NCBI GenBank assembly: GCA_015519975.1
Contig: WIAL01000006.1
Location: forward strand, 1-64,000
Direction: 5' to 3'
From: Hydrogenothermaceae bacterium
GTDB lineage: Bacteria; Aquificota; Aquificia; Aquificales; Hydrogenothermaceae
Length of the DNA: 64,000 nt
Shown here: positions 17,093 through 26,227 of the stretch, one piece after another
Layout: each line of letters opens with the position of its first letter
Position numbering within the stretch: the first letter of the stretch is position 1
Made by a program: the position numbers and the translations under genes
The notes under the pieces: model-generated
What the model was told of the DNA's origin: nothing
Databases searched by the model: none
What the model saw: the letters and a program-made list of their open reading frames with translations, nothing else

Positions 17093-18262
17093 TTAAATTA
17101 CTACTTTTTTCTCTTGTTTTATTCCAAGAATTTTGTAAATTTCTTCCATGATAAGTTCTACTGGTAATGTCATACCGCCATAAACTCTTGGACCGTCTAC
17201 AACTATTCCACTATTTGGAATTGCTGCCTTAACTTCTTTAGAAAGCCATCCTTCAATATTATGTTCAGGAATTACTACACCTTTTGCATTTTTTAAAGCA
17301 TCTCTAACTTCTTTAGTTGGGAATGGTCTGATTGATTTAATTTTGACAAGACCAACATTTAACCCTTCTTCTTGAGCATATCTTACAGCTTCTCTTCCCT
17401 GTGCTGCAGCACAACCTGAAGCAACAACAAAAACATCAGCATCTGGATTAACAACTTCTATTGGTCCATTTAAATATTTGTAGATATATTTCATTGCTCT
17501 TTGAGTTGAAGACCATACCTCTTGCTGCCATACAGCGTGAATTAAGTAACTCATGAAGTTCGATTTTTGAACAGGAGCATCTCTCTGAATTCTTGCAGGA
17601 GGAACTTCATTATCTGTAACAGGAACTGGTGCTTTGTAAGGATCTCTTGGAGGAAGTTTCATATCTTCAGGTGTCATATCAACATAACCTTTTGCATGTG
17701 TTACGAAGAAACCTTCGGTAGCAACAGCTACAGGAATATAAACATCTACCATTTCCGATATTGCAAAAGCTGCCAATGTCATATCAAAAACATCTTGCTG
17801 ATTTTCAGCGTGAAGTAAAACTACTCCACTATGAAGAAGATAAGCTAACTCAATATTATCAGGCTGAATTGAAAGAGGAGCATTAACAACTCTTGTTAAA
17901 ACACCCAGTACAGCAGGTATTCTATGCCCGGGCCATGAAGCAATAGCTTCTATACCTCTAAGTAATCCAGGTCCAGAAGTTGCAGTAAATACTCTAACTC
18001 CTGCTCTTGATGCACCTGCAATAGCAGACATCGTTCCATACTCTTCTTCCGCCCTATAGTAGTCTTTTAAATATCCTTGTGCGTATAAATCACCAACTAA
18101 GTGCATAACTTCTGATTGTGGCGTAATTGGATAAGCTATAGCCATATCAACATTAGCTCTTTTTACAGCTTCAGCCATTGCCTGGGCACCTGTTATAAAG
18201 TGTCTTTCTCTTGGTGCTTCTTTAAATAAATAATCTATATCTACAACTTTTTGCTCTGGCAT
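17093..18262 (-). CDS. porA: 2-oxoacid:ferredoxin oxidoreductase, alpha subunit (cluster 2)
   Basis: 389-residue alpha subunit. TGAQAMAEAVKRANVDMAIA leads into YPITPQSEVMHLVGDL, then TATSGPGLLRGIEAI and IRPFPTKEVRDAL. It is similar along its length to the 401-residue paralogue at 6188 but lacks that protein's charged N-terminal extension. Where the paralogue has MENFPMWSGTRAAMQLV, this one has IEAIASWPGHRIPAVLG, a region near the active site, so substrate preference may differ. Start ATG follows GGAGGTTATAAG. Confidence 0.9.
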   Translation of the reverse strand: MPEQKVVDIDYLFKEAPRERHFITGAQAMAEAVKRANVDMAIAYPITPQSEVMHLVGDLYAQGYLKDYYRAEEEYGTMSAIAGASRAGVRVFTATSGPGLLRGIEAIASWPGHRIPAVLGVLTRVVNAPLSIQPDNIELAYLLHSGVVLLHAENQQDVFDMTLAAFAISEMVDVYIPVAVATEGFFVTHAKGYVDMTPEDMKLPPRDPYKAPVPVTDNEVPPARIQRDAPVQKSNFMSYLIHAVWQQEVWSSTQRAMKYIYKYLNGPIEVVNPDADVFVVASGCAAAQGREAVRYAQEEGLNVGLVKIKSIRPFPTKEVRDALKNAKGVVIPEHNIEGWLSKEVKAAIPNSGIVVDGPRVYGGMTLPVELIMEEIYKILGIKQEKKVVI

Positions 18263-18292
18263 TCTTATAACCTCCTAAATTTAAAAATTTTA

Positions 18293-19015
18293 TTATTCTG
18301 TTTCTGTAACGTTTTCAGTTCCCTTTCTAGGGATAATCATATGTAAATAATCACCATAATCTGCAGGATTTAAAGCTTCCCACTCTTCTTTTGGAAGTGA
18401 AGGATTTGTAGGTGGTGCTTTTGGAGTCCACTGTATTCCAAGTTCATTTCTAACTTGTACGAGAACATCTTTAAATCTTCTAATATCATCAGCGTGAACA
18501 TCTCTTAAAGAAGCCATTGCTTCTTCGTGACCAAGTTCTGCACAAAGGGCTATTGTATAACAGTTTGTACCTGCTCTAATCATTCTAAGTGAGAGGTTAG
18601 CATAGTGACAATGAACACCAACAAATATACAAGCTTCAATTCTGTTGTGAAGTATTGTTAAGTTCGGGTGGTTAGGGTTAATTTCTGCTTCTGGATCAAT
18701 TTTTGGATATTTTGGTCTATAGTCAGGCATTGGAATTATTCTACAGTTAGGTATTTCAGATGCGAGTTCTAATATAGCCTGTGCTTTATCTGCAACATCA
18801 TCTCTCCAGTCCCATAAAACCTGAGGTCCGGGAAATATTGTAGGATTTTTTCTTGTAAGCATTGCTTTAGCTGCTTCTCTCATAGCTGTTTCTTCGTCAA
18901 CTATTTCGCCGTAAAGAAGAGCTTTTCCCTCAGGTGGAAGTTCTACACCCATAAATACAGCAGGTGTTGGCATATAACCTGCCGGTCCTGGAACAATTTT
19001 CTTTTCTTCCGACAT
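18293..19015 (-). CDS. Epsilon-like subunit of 2-oxoacid:ferredoxin oxidoreductase (cluster 2)
   Basis: 240 residues, first gene of cluster 2. It is collinear with the 190-residue protein at 7418 through DEETAMREAAKAMLTR, FPGPQVL, YRPKYPKIDP, INPNHPNLTI and FVGVHCHYANLSLR. It has a further 45-residue C-terminal extension rich in Pro and Trp (QWTPKAPPTNPSLPKEEWE). It matches the PorE/ForE type of extra subunit. Cys and His in VHCHYAN are conserved between the copies and could bind metal. Transcription probably starts just upstream, where two dyad operators lie 33-76 bases before the ATG. Confidence 0.78.
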   Translation of the reverse strand: MSEEKKIVPGPAGYMPTPAVFMGVELPPEGKALLYGEIVDEETAMREAAKAMLTRKNPTIFPGPQVLWDWRDDVADKAQAILELASEIPNCRIIPMPDYRPKYPKIDPEAEINPNHPNLTILHNRIEACIFVGVHCHYANLSLRMIRAGTNCYTIALCAELGHEEAMASLRDVHADDIRRFKDVLVQVRNELGIQWTPKAPPTNPSLPKEEWEALNPADYGDYLHMIIPRKGTENVTETE

Positions 19016-19047
19016 ACTTAAGTCCTCCTTAAAATAATTTTAATATC

Positions 19048-19091
19048 TATAACGATGTTTTAAAATTAAAATTTTTTATAACATTGTTTGA
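19048..19091. promoter_or_regulatory. Two dyad operators upstream of por cluster 2
   Basis: TATAACGATGTTTTA at 19048-19062 (identical to the copy at 8210) and TATAACATTGTTTGA at 19077-19091, 29 bases apart start to start. The pair closely repeats the arrangement at 8210/8238 ahead of dabB. On the minus strand an AT-rich -10-like stretch (TATTAAAAT) lies between the proximal site and the ATG, so the proximal site would overlap the -35 region. Confidence 0.6.
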
Positions 19092-19229
19092 TTTTATTAT
19101 CAAATAAAAAAAAGTTTTAAAATATGATTTAAATTAGGGTAGCAGGTCTTAATATTTGATATTCAGTGAGAGGATTGAAATTGAAGCAGAATTTTAAAGA
19201 GTGTTTTGATAAGAAAAATCAAAAAGAAA

Positions 19230-19250
19230 ATATCCCTTTATAAGGGATAT
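19230..19250 (-). terminator. Intrinsic terminator of the pentapeptide-repeat gene
   Basis: ATATCCCTT / AAGGGATAT, a 9-bp stem with a 3-base loop. On the minus strand it is followed by TTTCTTTTTGATTTTTC. It lies 26 bases past the stop codon of the gene at 19276. Confidence 0.8.
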
Positions 19251-19275
19251 AAAGTTTGAAGTTTATATTTTAATT

Positions 19276-19908
19276 TTAATCTCCGTAATTTCTTGGTAGA
19301 ATCTGGTCATATCTTACATTAGCTTTTGAGCCCTCAAGCCAAGGTTTTCTGCCGTATATAAGAACATCTTCAGCCTCTACATTTTCAAACCATGCACCTG
19401 ACAGTTTAGTTTTTCTAAAATCACTATAGCTAAACTTAGTTTTAATAAAACTTGCTTTTTGAAGGTCTGCACCTCTAAAATTTGACTGTCTCATATCTGC
19501 ATAATCAAAATTTGCTTCTTGCAAATTAGAATCTTCAAATCTTGTATTTACCATATATGCGTTTTTAAAATTGGCTTTTTGAAGATTAGATACCATTATT
19601 TGCGTTCTGAAAAGATTAGAGTTTTCAAAATTAGAATTTCTTAAATTTACCCTTTGAAAAACACTTCTTGTAATTTCTGCATTTTTAAAATTTGTATTGT
19701 TCAATTCAGCGTCAGCTATAAAAATATTATCCATTTTACAGTTTTCAAAGTTTGCACCGTTTAAATTTGCACCTGTAAAAGAAGTATTTGATAAATCAAG
19801 ACCAGAAAAATCTATTCCTTCCAAATCTGCAAAAGAAAAATCCATTCCTCTTAAATCTTTTCCTTCTTTTATCATTTTTTCAACTTCTTCTTTCGTGTAA
19901 GTCTGCAT
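19276..19908 (-). CDS. Pentapeptide repeat protein
   Basis: 210 residues. From about residue 19 to 175 the chain is a run of A(D/N)LXX-type five-residue repeats (for example DLSNTSFTGANLNGANFENC and NLQKANFKNAYMVNTRF). This predicts a right-handed quadrilateral beta helix of about 30 repeats. No catalytic domain or membrane segment. Some members mimic DNA and inhibit gyrase, but most have no known function. It is monocistronic with its own terminator, and separates the por cluster 2 and korAB operons. The ATG follows GGAGGACTTT. Confidence 0.9.
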   Translation of the reverse strand: MQTYTKEEVEKMIKEGKDLRGMDFSFADLEGIDFSGLDLSNTSFTGANLNGANFENCKMDNIFIADAELNNTNFKNAEITRSVFQRVNLRNSNFENSNLFRTQIMVSNLQKANFKNAYMVNTRFEDSNLQEANFDYADMRQSNFRGADLQKASFIKTKFSYSDFRKTKLSGAWFENVEAEDVLIYGRKPWLEGSKANVRYDQILPRNYGD

Positions 19909-19993
19909 TTAAAGTCCTCCATCAATAATTGAACAGGAAAAAGATATGTTAGATAAAGAAATATTGTTATGATTAAAATTAGATACAAAATAA

Positions 19994-20018
19994 AAAAGCC
20001 CCCTTTAAGGGGGCTTTT
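19994..20018 (-). terminator. Intrinsic terminator of korAB
   Basis: AAAAGCCCCC / GGGGGCTTTT stem with a 5-base loop. On the minus strand it is followed by TTTTTTATTTTG. It sits 12 bases past the korB stop. Confidence 0.9.
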
Positions 20019-20029
20019 CAAGCTAGTTA

Positions 20030-20941
20030 TCAAACCTTATATTGATTTAAGATATCATCCCAGACTGTCTCTGGATTTTCAGGCTTGTATTTTTCTTTTA
20101 ATGCAGCAACTTTTTCTTCAAATGTTGGAACTTCTTCTGTTTTGTAGAAAATTCCTATAGGAACTTTAGCTTCAGGATCCCAATCTGCATCAAGTGCGTG
20201 TGATGCATGCTCAAGGGCTTTTGCTTTATCAGATGGATCATGTCCAAGATCTTTATTAATATCTACAAGTCTTCCTTTATAGAATTTAAATGTATCTATT
20301 TTATTATATGTTGGACAAGGAGAAAGAATATTTACAAAAGCAAATCCTTTATGTTCAATAGCTGCTTCAATAATTTCTGTCATATGTTTTGGATTTCCTG
20401 CATAAGTTTGAGCAACAAAAGTAGCACCGCATGCAATTGCAAAATCTAAAACATTAAATGGATTATCAAGGTTTCCATAAGGAGTTAAAGAACCTTTATA
20501 ACCAGTTCTTGATGTTGGAGAAACCTGATTTTTAGTTAAAGCATACATTCTGTTATCCATAGAAATAACAACCATATCAAAATTCTTTCTAGCTGCGTGC
20601 GGGAAGTGCTCCATACCAATTGAGAATAAATCACCATCACCTGCTGTTACAATTGTAGGGATTTCAGGTTTTGCAAGTCTAACACCAACAGCTGCAGGAA
20701 TGGCCCTTCCATGACAAGAGTGTAATCCAAATGCATTCATCCAGAGCGGAAGTCTTGAAGAACATCCAATTCCAGAAACTAAAGACAACGCTGTTGGATC
20801 AAGTTTTTCTTCAGAAAAAGCTCTTGTTAATGCAGTAACAACACCAAAGTCTCCACAACCTGGGCACCATGTAGCCTCAAGGTCTGATTTGTACTCTCTT
20901 GGTGGTAATTTTTCTTCAAGTCTTACATATTGTATATCCAT
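20030..20941 (-). CDS. korB: 2-oxoglutarate:ferredoxin oxidoreductase, beta subunit
   Basis: 303-residue TPP-binding subunit of the two-subunit KOR type. WCPGCGDFG (Cys26, Cys29) provides Fe-S ligands. GDGDLFSIGMEHFPHAARKN is the TPP motif, and DNRMYALTKNQVSPTS is typical of the two-subunit enzymes. With korA it reductively carboxylates succinyl-CoA to 2-oxoglutarate in the reductive TCA cycle. Pairing with the succinyl-CoA ligase genes directly upstream supports that substrate. It starts 26 bases after korA behind AAGGAGGA. Confidence 0.9.
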   Translation of the reverse strand: MDIQYVRLEEKLPPREYKSDLEATWCPGCGDFGVVTALTRAFSEEKLDPTALSLVSGIGCSSRLPLWMNAFGLHSCHGRAIPAAVGVRLAKPEIPTIVTAGDGDLFSIGMEHFPHAARKNFDMVVISMDNRMYALTKNQVSPTSRTGYKGSLTPYGNLDNPFNVLDFAIACGATFVAQTYAGNPKHMTEIIEAAIEHKGFAFVNILSPCPTYNKIDTFKFYKGRLVDINKDLGHDPSDKAKALEHASHALDADWDPEAKVPIGIFYKTEEVPTFEEKVAALKEKYKPENPETVWDDILNQYKV

Positions 20942-20967
20942 AATTATTCCTCCTTTTTAAAATTTAA

Positions 20968-22773
20968 TTAAGCCTGTACTTTTTTTCCAAGTATTTCTTC
21001 AACTTTTTCTTCGATTTCTTTAGGTATAAATGGCTCACCTCTATAGATGTTGTATTGAACAATTTTTTCAGCAGGTATAGATGTAAACATTCTAATAAAT
21101 TTAGCTAAATGTCCAAGGTAGTTTGCTTCAGGTACAAGTAATATATCAGACATAGAAGCAACTTTTTCAATAGCTTTGCTTGGAAGTGGATAAATAAGTT
21201 TTGGATATAAAGCAGCTACTTTTATTCCTTTATTTCTAAGTCTTTGGATAGCTTCTTTAGCAATAGATGCAGTTAATCCCCATGTTACTATAGAAATATC
21301 TGCTTTTTCTCCTTCTTTTAAGTCTCCTAAGTCCCATTCTACAAGATGTGGATTTTCATCTTCTATATTTTCAAGTTTTTTAAATCTTTTTTCCATCATT
21401 TCAGTTCTTTCTTTTGGAGTTGTTCTTGGATAAGAGTTCTCTCCGTGCTCAAGACCAGTAGCTGTATATGGCTTTGGAGACTCTCCAGGAGCTAAGAATG
21501 GAGAAATTCCGTTTTCAGTTATTTGATATCTGAATAAATGTTCTAATTCCTCAGGAGAAACTTCACCTTTTTTAATGATAGGTCTTTCTATAAGTTTTGA
21601 CTGAATTTCTTTTATGTTTGGAGTAGGTATTGCTTCTGCCCTTAATGAAAGTGAAGCGTCTGTTAAGAATAAAACAGGAACCTGATATTTTTCAGACATG
21701 TTGAATGATTCAATAGTTAAATAGAAGTTTTCTTCAACGTTTGTAGGTGCTATTACTATTCTCTGATCGTCACCGTGTCCTCCAAGTGCTGCAGCAAAAA
21801 GATCAGCTTGATCGTGTTTTGTAGGCATTCCTGTAGAAGGTCCACCTCTTTGTACGTCAACAATAACAGCTGGAGTTTCAGTCATTGAAGCAAGTCCAAT
21901 TAATTCCTGCATTAAGGAAACTCCAGGTCCAGAAGTTGCAGTCATAGCTTTAACACCTGCAAAAGATGCACCAATAACTATTGCCATAGAAGATATTTCA
22001 TCTTCTGCCTGATAAACATATCCACCAGTTTTTAATATTATTGGAGCAAGATAGTTACCAACAGTTGTTGCTGGTGTGATTGGATATGCTGCAAACACCT
22101 TAACTCCTGCAGCAGCAGCACCAAGAGCAATAGCTTCATTTCCTTCTACTATAATTACATCCTTTTTAGGCAGTGGTCCAGGAACTTTATATGGATCAAT
22201 TTTCTTTATGTTTTCTCTAACATACTGCTGTGCAACTTCTATTGCTTTAAAGTTTAAATCAACTACTTCCTGACCTTTTTTGGAAAACTTAGCTACGATT
22301 TCTTCTTTTAATGCTTCTATAGGCATTCCAAGGAGCTCAAAAGTAGCAGCCATTGCAACAACGTTTTTAGTTATGTATGCTCCAACCTCCTGTTTCGCAA
22401 GTTTAGACATTGGAACTGCATACATTATTACGCCTTTCTTTTCAAGCTCTTCAAATTCTGGTTCAAAATCTCCGCCTTCTGGACCATCCCATATTAAAAC
22501 AGTTCCTTCTCTAAGTAATGGCTTATTTACCTCATAAGCTTCTCCGTTAAAGGCAACTAAAATGTCAAAGCCATCACCTTGAGAAAGTATTTTTTTATCA
22601 GACATTCTAACTTGTGACAATGCATATCCACCTTTAATTTCCGCAGGGAATGATTTAAATGTTACAACTTCATATCCAAGTTTAGCAGCAGCTTTCATAG
22701 TAAAGTCACCGGAAGATATGACACCTTCACCACCTTCACCTGCATATTTTACTGTTAAATCAAATGACGCCAT
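20968..22773 (-). CDS. korA: 2-oxoglutarate:ferredoxin oxidoreductase, fused gamma-alpha subunit
   Basis: 601 residues. The gamma domain comes first (YAGEGGEGVISSGDFTMKAAA, residues 10-190). It is fused to the alpha domain (VEGNEAIALGAAAAGVKVFAAYPITPATT from about 209, then TATSGPGVSLMQELIGLA). The fusion order and length are those of two-subunit 2-oxoglutarate synthases. A clear minus-strand sigma-70 promoter lies upstream with a dyad operator inside its spacer. The RBS is AGGAGGAT. Expected partner: ferredoxin reduced during hydrogen or sulfur oxidation. Confidence 0.92.
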   Translation of the reverse strand: MASFDLTVKYAGEGGEGVISSGDFTMKAAAKLGYEVVTFKSFPAEIKGGYALSQVRMSDKKILSQGDGFDILVAFNGEAYEVNKPLLREGTVLIWDGPEGGDFEPEFEELEKKGVIMYAVPMSKLAKQEVGAYITKNVVAMAATFELLGMPIEALKEEIVAKFSKKGQEVVDLNFKAIEVAQQYVRENIKKIDPYKVPGPLPKKDVIIVEGNEAIALGAAAAGVKVFAAYPITPATTVGNYLAPIILKTGGYVYQAEDEISSMAIVIGASFAGVKAMTATSGPGVSLMQELIGLASMTETPAVIVDVQRGGPSTGMPTKHDQADLFAAALGGHGDDQRIVIAPTNVEENFYLTIESFNMSEKYQVPVLFLTDASLSLRAEAIPTPNIKEIQSKLIERPIIKKGEVSPEELEHLFRYQITENGISPFLAPGESPKPYTATGLEHGENSYPRTTPKERTEMMEKRFKKLENIEDENPHLVEWDLGDLKEGEKADISIVTWGLTASIAKEAIQRLRNKGIKVAALYPKLIYPLPSKAIEKVASMSDILLVPEANYLGHLAKFIRMFTSIPAEKIVQYNIYRGEPFIPKEIEEKVEEILGKKVQA

Positions 22774-22803
22774 GATTAATCCTCCTAAAAATTTTCTAGA
22801 AAA

Positions 22804-22832
22804 AATATAACACTGTTTTAAATCATAGTCAA
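22804..22832 (-). promoter_or_regulatory. korAB promoter with embedded dyad operator
   Basis: On the minus strand TTGACT (22827-22832), a 17-base spacer, then TATATT (22804-22809). The dyad TATAACACTGTTTTA (22806-22820, plus strand) covers the -10 and half the spacer. A regulator bound there would be expected to block RNA polymerase, so repression is the simplest reading. The ATG is 31 bases past the -10. Confidence 0.72.
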
Positions 22833-22851
22833 TATACCCTTATTAAAATTA

Positions 22852-22875
22852 ATATTTATTATTAATAATAAATAT
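22852..22875. promoter_or_regulatory. 24-bp perfect palindrome upstream of korAB
   Basis: ATATTTATTATT followed immediately by its reverse complement. It lies about 20 bases upstream of the korAB -35. The inner 14 bases TATTATTAATAATA are identical to the palindrome upstream of the encapsulin operon (33565-33578). The form resembles Fur/PerR-family boxes, but the regulator is unknown. Confidence 0.5.
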
Positions 22876-22911
22876 AATTAGTTATTATAAACTAACTTAA
22901 ACTATTTAAAG

Positions 22912-22934
22912 AAAAAAAATACCCCATAAGGGGC
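22912..22934 (-). terminator. Intrinsic terminator of the mdh-fum-sucCD operon
   Basis: CCCC / GGGG stem with ATAA loop (22922-22933), short but followed on the minus strand by eight T residues. It lies 36 bases past the sucD stop. A second 8-bp inverted repeat, TAACATAT / ATATGTTA (22946-22972), overlaps the stop codon. Confidence 0.7.
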
Positions 22935-22969
22935 ATATATATTTGTAACATATGAGGATAATATATATG

Positions 22970-23848
22970 TTATCCTTTTAAAATCTTCTCTACAACTTCA
23001 CCTATTGTAGAAATATTTTTAACAGTTGTAACTCCTGCAGATTCTAATGCTTTGTATTTTTCCTCAGCTGTTCCTTTTCCACCAGCAATAATAGCTCCAG
23101 CGTGTCCCATTCTTTTACCTGGAGGAGCTGTAACTCCTGCTATGTAAGCTACTACAGGCTTTGTTACATACTCTTTTATAAACTCTGCAGCTTCTTCTTC
23201 TGCGGTTCCACCAATTTCACCAATCATAACAATAGCTTCTGTTTCTGGGTCATCTTGAAACCATTTTAAAACATCTGAGAAAACTGTTCCTGGAACAGGG
23301 TCTCCACCAATTCCTACAGCCGTAGACTGTCCTATTCCTCTTTGTGTTAATTGATAAGCTGCTTCATAAGTTAATGTTCCAGACCTTGAAACAAGTCCAA
23401 CATTTCCTTTCTTAAATATATGTCCAGGCATAATTCCTATTTTTGCCTCTTCTGGAGTAATTACACCAGGGCAGTTTGGTCCTATTAAAACAGTTTCTGG
23501 ATAATAAGTTTTTATGTAATTTTTAACAGGTATCATATCATTAACAGGAATTCCTTCTGTAATACAAATAACAGTTTTCACTCCAGCATCAACAGCTTCT
23601 ACAATAGCATCTGCTGCAAATGGAGGAGGAACAAAGATTAAAGAGCAATCTGCTCCTGTGTTATCTACAGCTTCTTTAACACTATCAAAAACAGGAATTC
23701 CTTCTACTTCCTGTCCTCCTTTCCCTGGAGTTACACCACCAACAACCTGCGTTCCATATGCTTTACATTGAGTTGCGTGGAAAGAACCTTCTCTTCCTGT
23801 TATTCCCTGAACAATAACTTTAGTATCTTTGTTAACTAATACGCTCAT
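22970..23848 (-). CDS. sucD: Succinyl-CoA ligase (ADP/GDP-forming), alpha subunit
   Basis: 292 residues, standard length. The N-terminal CoA-binding Rossmann domain contains [37 protein letters not shown] and the phosphohistidine loop near [20 protein letters not shown] (His in GHAGA) are all intact. In the reductive TCA direction it makes succinyl-CoA for korAB, whose operon follows. It starts 24 bases after sucC behind GGAGGTAA and is last in a seven-gene operon. Confidence 0.95.
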   Translation of the reverse strand: MSVLVNKDTKVIVQGITGREGSFHATQCKAYGTQVVGGVTPGKGGQEVEGIPVFDSVKEAVDNTGADCSLIFVPPPFAADAIVEAVDAGVKTVICITEGIPVNDMIPVKNYIKTYYPETVLIGPNCPGVITPEEAKIGIMPGHIFKKGNVGLVSRSGTLTYEAAYQLTQRGIGQSTAVGIGGDPVPGTVFSDVLKWFQDDPETEAIVMIGEIGGTAEEEAAEFIKEYVTKPVVAYIAGVTAPPGKRMGHAGAIIAGGKGTAEEKYKALESAGVTTVKNISTIGEVVEKILKG

Positions 23849-23872
23849 TTATGTTACCTCCTTAATTTCTTC

Positions 23873-25042
23873 TTAATTTTGACCTTTTGCTGCTTCTACA
23901 GCTTTAACAGCACCTTCCCACATTGTATCTGCAGTAATTAAGTTTAAACCTGACTCTTCAAGCATTTTCTTACCAAGTTCAACATTAGTTCCTTCCATTC
24001 TAACTACGATTGGAACATGAGGTTTTACTTCTTCAGAAGCTTTAATGATACCTTCTGCAAGTCTATCGCATCTTAAAATTCCACCAAAGATATTGATAAA
24101 TATTGCTTTTACATTAGGGTCTGAAAGGATAATTTTGAATGCGTTTGCTATTTGCTCAGCATTAGCAGAACCACCGACATCTAAAAAGTTAGCTGGCTCT
24201 CCACCTGCAAGTTTAATTGTATCCATTGTTGCCATTGCAAGACCAGCACCATTAACCATACAAGCAATGTTTCCATCAAGCTTAATATAGTTAAGGTTGT
24301 ACTGCTTAGCTTTTACTTCTAATTCTGATTCCTGTGTTGGATCTTCCATTTCCATAATGTCAGGATGTCTGTATAATGCGTTATCATCAAAATCAACTTT
24401 AGCATCAAGTACTACAACATTTCCTTCTTTTGTTAAAACAAGTGGATTAATTTCAACCATAGAAGCATCTTCATTCATATAAACTTCGTAAAGTTTTACA
24501 AAAATAGATGCAACTTTGTTGATTAAGTTTTTAGGAAATCCAAGTTTTAAAGCTATATTTCTAGCCTGAAAAGGTCTTAAACCAAGGAATGGATCAATTA
24601 CTTCTGTAATAATTGCATCTGGGTTTGTAGCTGCAACTTCTTCAATTTCCATTCCACCTTCAGCAGAAGCCATTATGATAAGTTTTGATTTACTTCTATC
24701 AAGGGTAATTGCTACATAGTACTCTTTATCAATATTTGTTCCTTCTTCAATATATATTCTGCTTACCGGAAGACCTTCTGGCCCAGTTTGGAAAGTAACA
24801 AGAGTCTTTCCTAAAAGCTCTGCAGCATACTGCTGAACTTCATCTAAATTTTTAGCAAGCTTAACTCCACCTGCTTTTCCTCTACCACCTGCATGGATTT
24901 GAGCTTTTACAACAACTGGAAACTTTCCAATTTGCTGTGCTGCTTCAACAGCTTCTTCTACAGTAAATGCTGGATACCCTTGAGGGACTGGAAGTCCATA
25001 TTTTCTAAAAATTTCTTTCGCCTGATGTTCATGTACTTTCAT
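23873..25042 (-). CDS. sucC: Succinyl-CoA ligase (ADP/GDP-forming), beta subunit
   Basis: 389 residues with an ATP-grasp domain ([40 protein letters not shown]) and a C-terminal ligase-CoA domain ([43 protein letters not shown]). It provides nucleotide specificity and completes the sucCD heterodimer. The start ATG follows AGGAGG, 16 bases after the DUF488 gene. Organisation with mdh and fumarase in one transcript matches a reductive TCA operon. Confidence 0.95.
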   Translation of the reverse strand: MKVHEHQAKEIFRKYGLPVPQGYPAFTVEEAVEAAQQIGKFPVVVKAQIHAGGRGKAGGVKLAKNLDEVQQYAAELLGKTLVTFQTGPEGLPVSRIYIEEGTNIDKEYYVAITLDRSKSKLIIMASAEGGMEIEEVAATNPDAIITEVIDPFLGLRPFQARNIALKLGFPKNLINKVASIFVKLYEVYMNEDASMVEINPLVLTKEGNVVVLDAKVDFDDNALYRHPDIMEMEDPTQESELEVKAKQYNLNYIKLDGNIACMVNGAGLAMATMDTIKLAGGEPANFLDVGGSANAEQIANAFKIILSDPNVKAIFINIFGGILRCDRLAEGIIKASEEVKPHVPIVVRMEGTNVELGKKMLEESGLNLITADTMWEGAVKAVEAAKGQN

Positions 25043-25058
25043 AGGCTTCCTCCTGTAT

Positions 25059-25649
25059 TTATTTGAATAAACTTAAGTTCTCAAGTTTTTTGGGAAATTT
25101 TTCTTCTCTTTTATTATCAATTTTATATACCTTATTTAATCTTTGAAAAATAAGATTTTCATCAGAAATATTTAAAGTTTGAATGTTATTTTTTTCTTTC
25201 CACCAGTTTACTGTTTCTTCAAAGGATAAAACATTATTTTCTATAATATTTTTCACTTCAACATCAGTATAAAAATGAATTAAACTGCCGACAGCTAAAA
25301 ATCTATGGCAGTCAAAAGGGGATTTTTCAGCACACATTATTGCCACATTTTTTTCTCTTGAAATTTTATAGATATAGTTAAGGCCAGTTTTAAACTGACC
25401 GTCTTTTGTTAAATCTTTTAAGTTTGAGATTCCATCTCTTACTAAAGTTTTAACTTTTAAACCACCTAAATAATCACCTAAAAATTTATAATTAAAAACT
25501 TTTTCTAAATTTTCTTTATTGTACTGAGGAAAAGCATTAGAATATGGAAATGTCCTAATATCAAAAAGGATTGAAATATTATTTTCATCTAACTTATTAA
25601 TAAGCTTTTCAACCTCAAAAAAAGAGGAATATCCTATTGTAAATAGCAT
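25059..25649 (-). CDS. DUF488 family protein
   Basis: 196 residues. It opens with [20 protein letters not shown] and contains [14 protein letters not shown] and [15 protein letters not shown], the hallmark segments of DUF488. Function is unknown; the conserved Cys and His in CAE..DCHR suggest chemistry or metal binding. It lies one base after the fumarase beta stop and 16 bases before sucC, so it is carried on the central-carbon transcript without an obvious metabolic link. Confidence 0.85.
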   Translation of the reverse strand: MLFTIGYSSFFEVEKLINKLDENNISILFDIRTFPYSNAFPQYNKENLEKVFNYKFLGDYLGGLKVKTLVRDGISNLKDLTKDGQFKTGLNYIYKISREKNVAIMCAEKSPFDCHRFLAVGSLIHFYTDVEVKNIIENNVLSFEETVNWWKEKNNIQTLNISDENLIFQRLNKVYKIDNKREEKFPKKLENLSLFK

Positions 25650-25650
25650 T

Positions 25651-26226
25651 TTAGATTGAGCAGTTAAGATCTATCTCTCTATATTTAGCCTGTCCTTCCT
25701 CAAAAATATCACCACCGTAAATATCATTTGCAACAATTACAGGAAAATCTTTAAAGACAAGCTTTCTAATAGCCTCAGGACCTAAATCTTCATATGCTAC
25801 AATTTTGGCAGATACTATATGTTTTGAGAGAAGAGCTGCCGTTCCGCCGTAAGCTGCAAAGTATACAGCTTTATATTTTTTTAATGCTTCTTTTACTGGC
25901 TGGGTTCTAAATCCTTTTCCAATTGTAGCTTTTAATCCAAGTTCGTGAAGTTTTGGAGTGTATTTGTCCATTCTATATGCTGTTGTTGGTCCTGCCGAAC
26001 CTATAACTTGTCCTGGTTTTGGAGGGGTAGGCCCAACATAGTAAATAACCTGTCCTTTTATATCTATTGGAAGTTTCCCTGTTTTTTCATATTCTTCTAA
26101 CATTCTTTTATGGGCAGCGTCCCTTGCTGTATAAACTACTCCATTTAATAAAACTCTATCTCCAACTCTTAAATCTTCGATAACTTCGTCCGTTAAAGGT
26201 GTAGTTATTCTTTTTACTTCAGACAT
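25651..26226 (-). CDS. Class I fumarate hydratase, beta subunit
   Basis: 191-residue C-terminal part of the two-subunit, oxygen-sensitive 4Fe-4S fumarase. Motifs are LLNGVVYTARDAAHKRM, YYVGPTPPKPGQVIGSAGPTTAYRMD, IGKG and FAAYGGTAALLSKHI. It interconverts malate and fumarate between mdh and fumarate reductase in the reductive TCA cycle. Its partner alpha subunit lies upstream but is separated by a 207-codon Uma2-type gene. It starts one base after that gene. Confidence 0.92.
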   Translation of the reverse strand: MSEVKRITTPLTDEVIEDLRVGDRVLLNGVVYTARDAAHKRMLEEYEKTGKLPIDIKGQVIYYVGPTPPKPGQVIGSAGPTTAYRMDKYTPKLHELGLKATIGKGFRTQPVKEALKKYKAVYFAAYGGTAALLSKHIVSAKIVAYEDLGPEAIRKLVFKDFPVIVANDIYGGDIFEEGQAKYREIDLNCSI

Positions 26227-26227
26227 T

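Noticed and set aside
19130-19200. GAGGATTGAAAT-like sequence resembling a CRISPR repeat end
   Set aside because: It occurs once, with no second repeat at spacer distance and no cas genes nearby.
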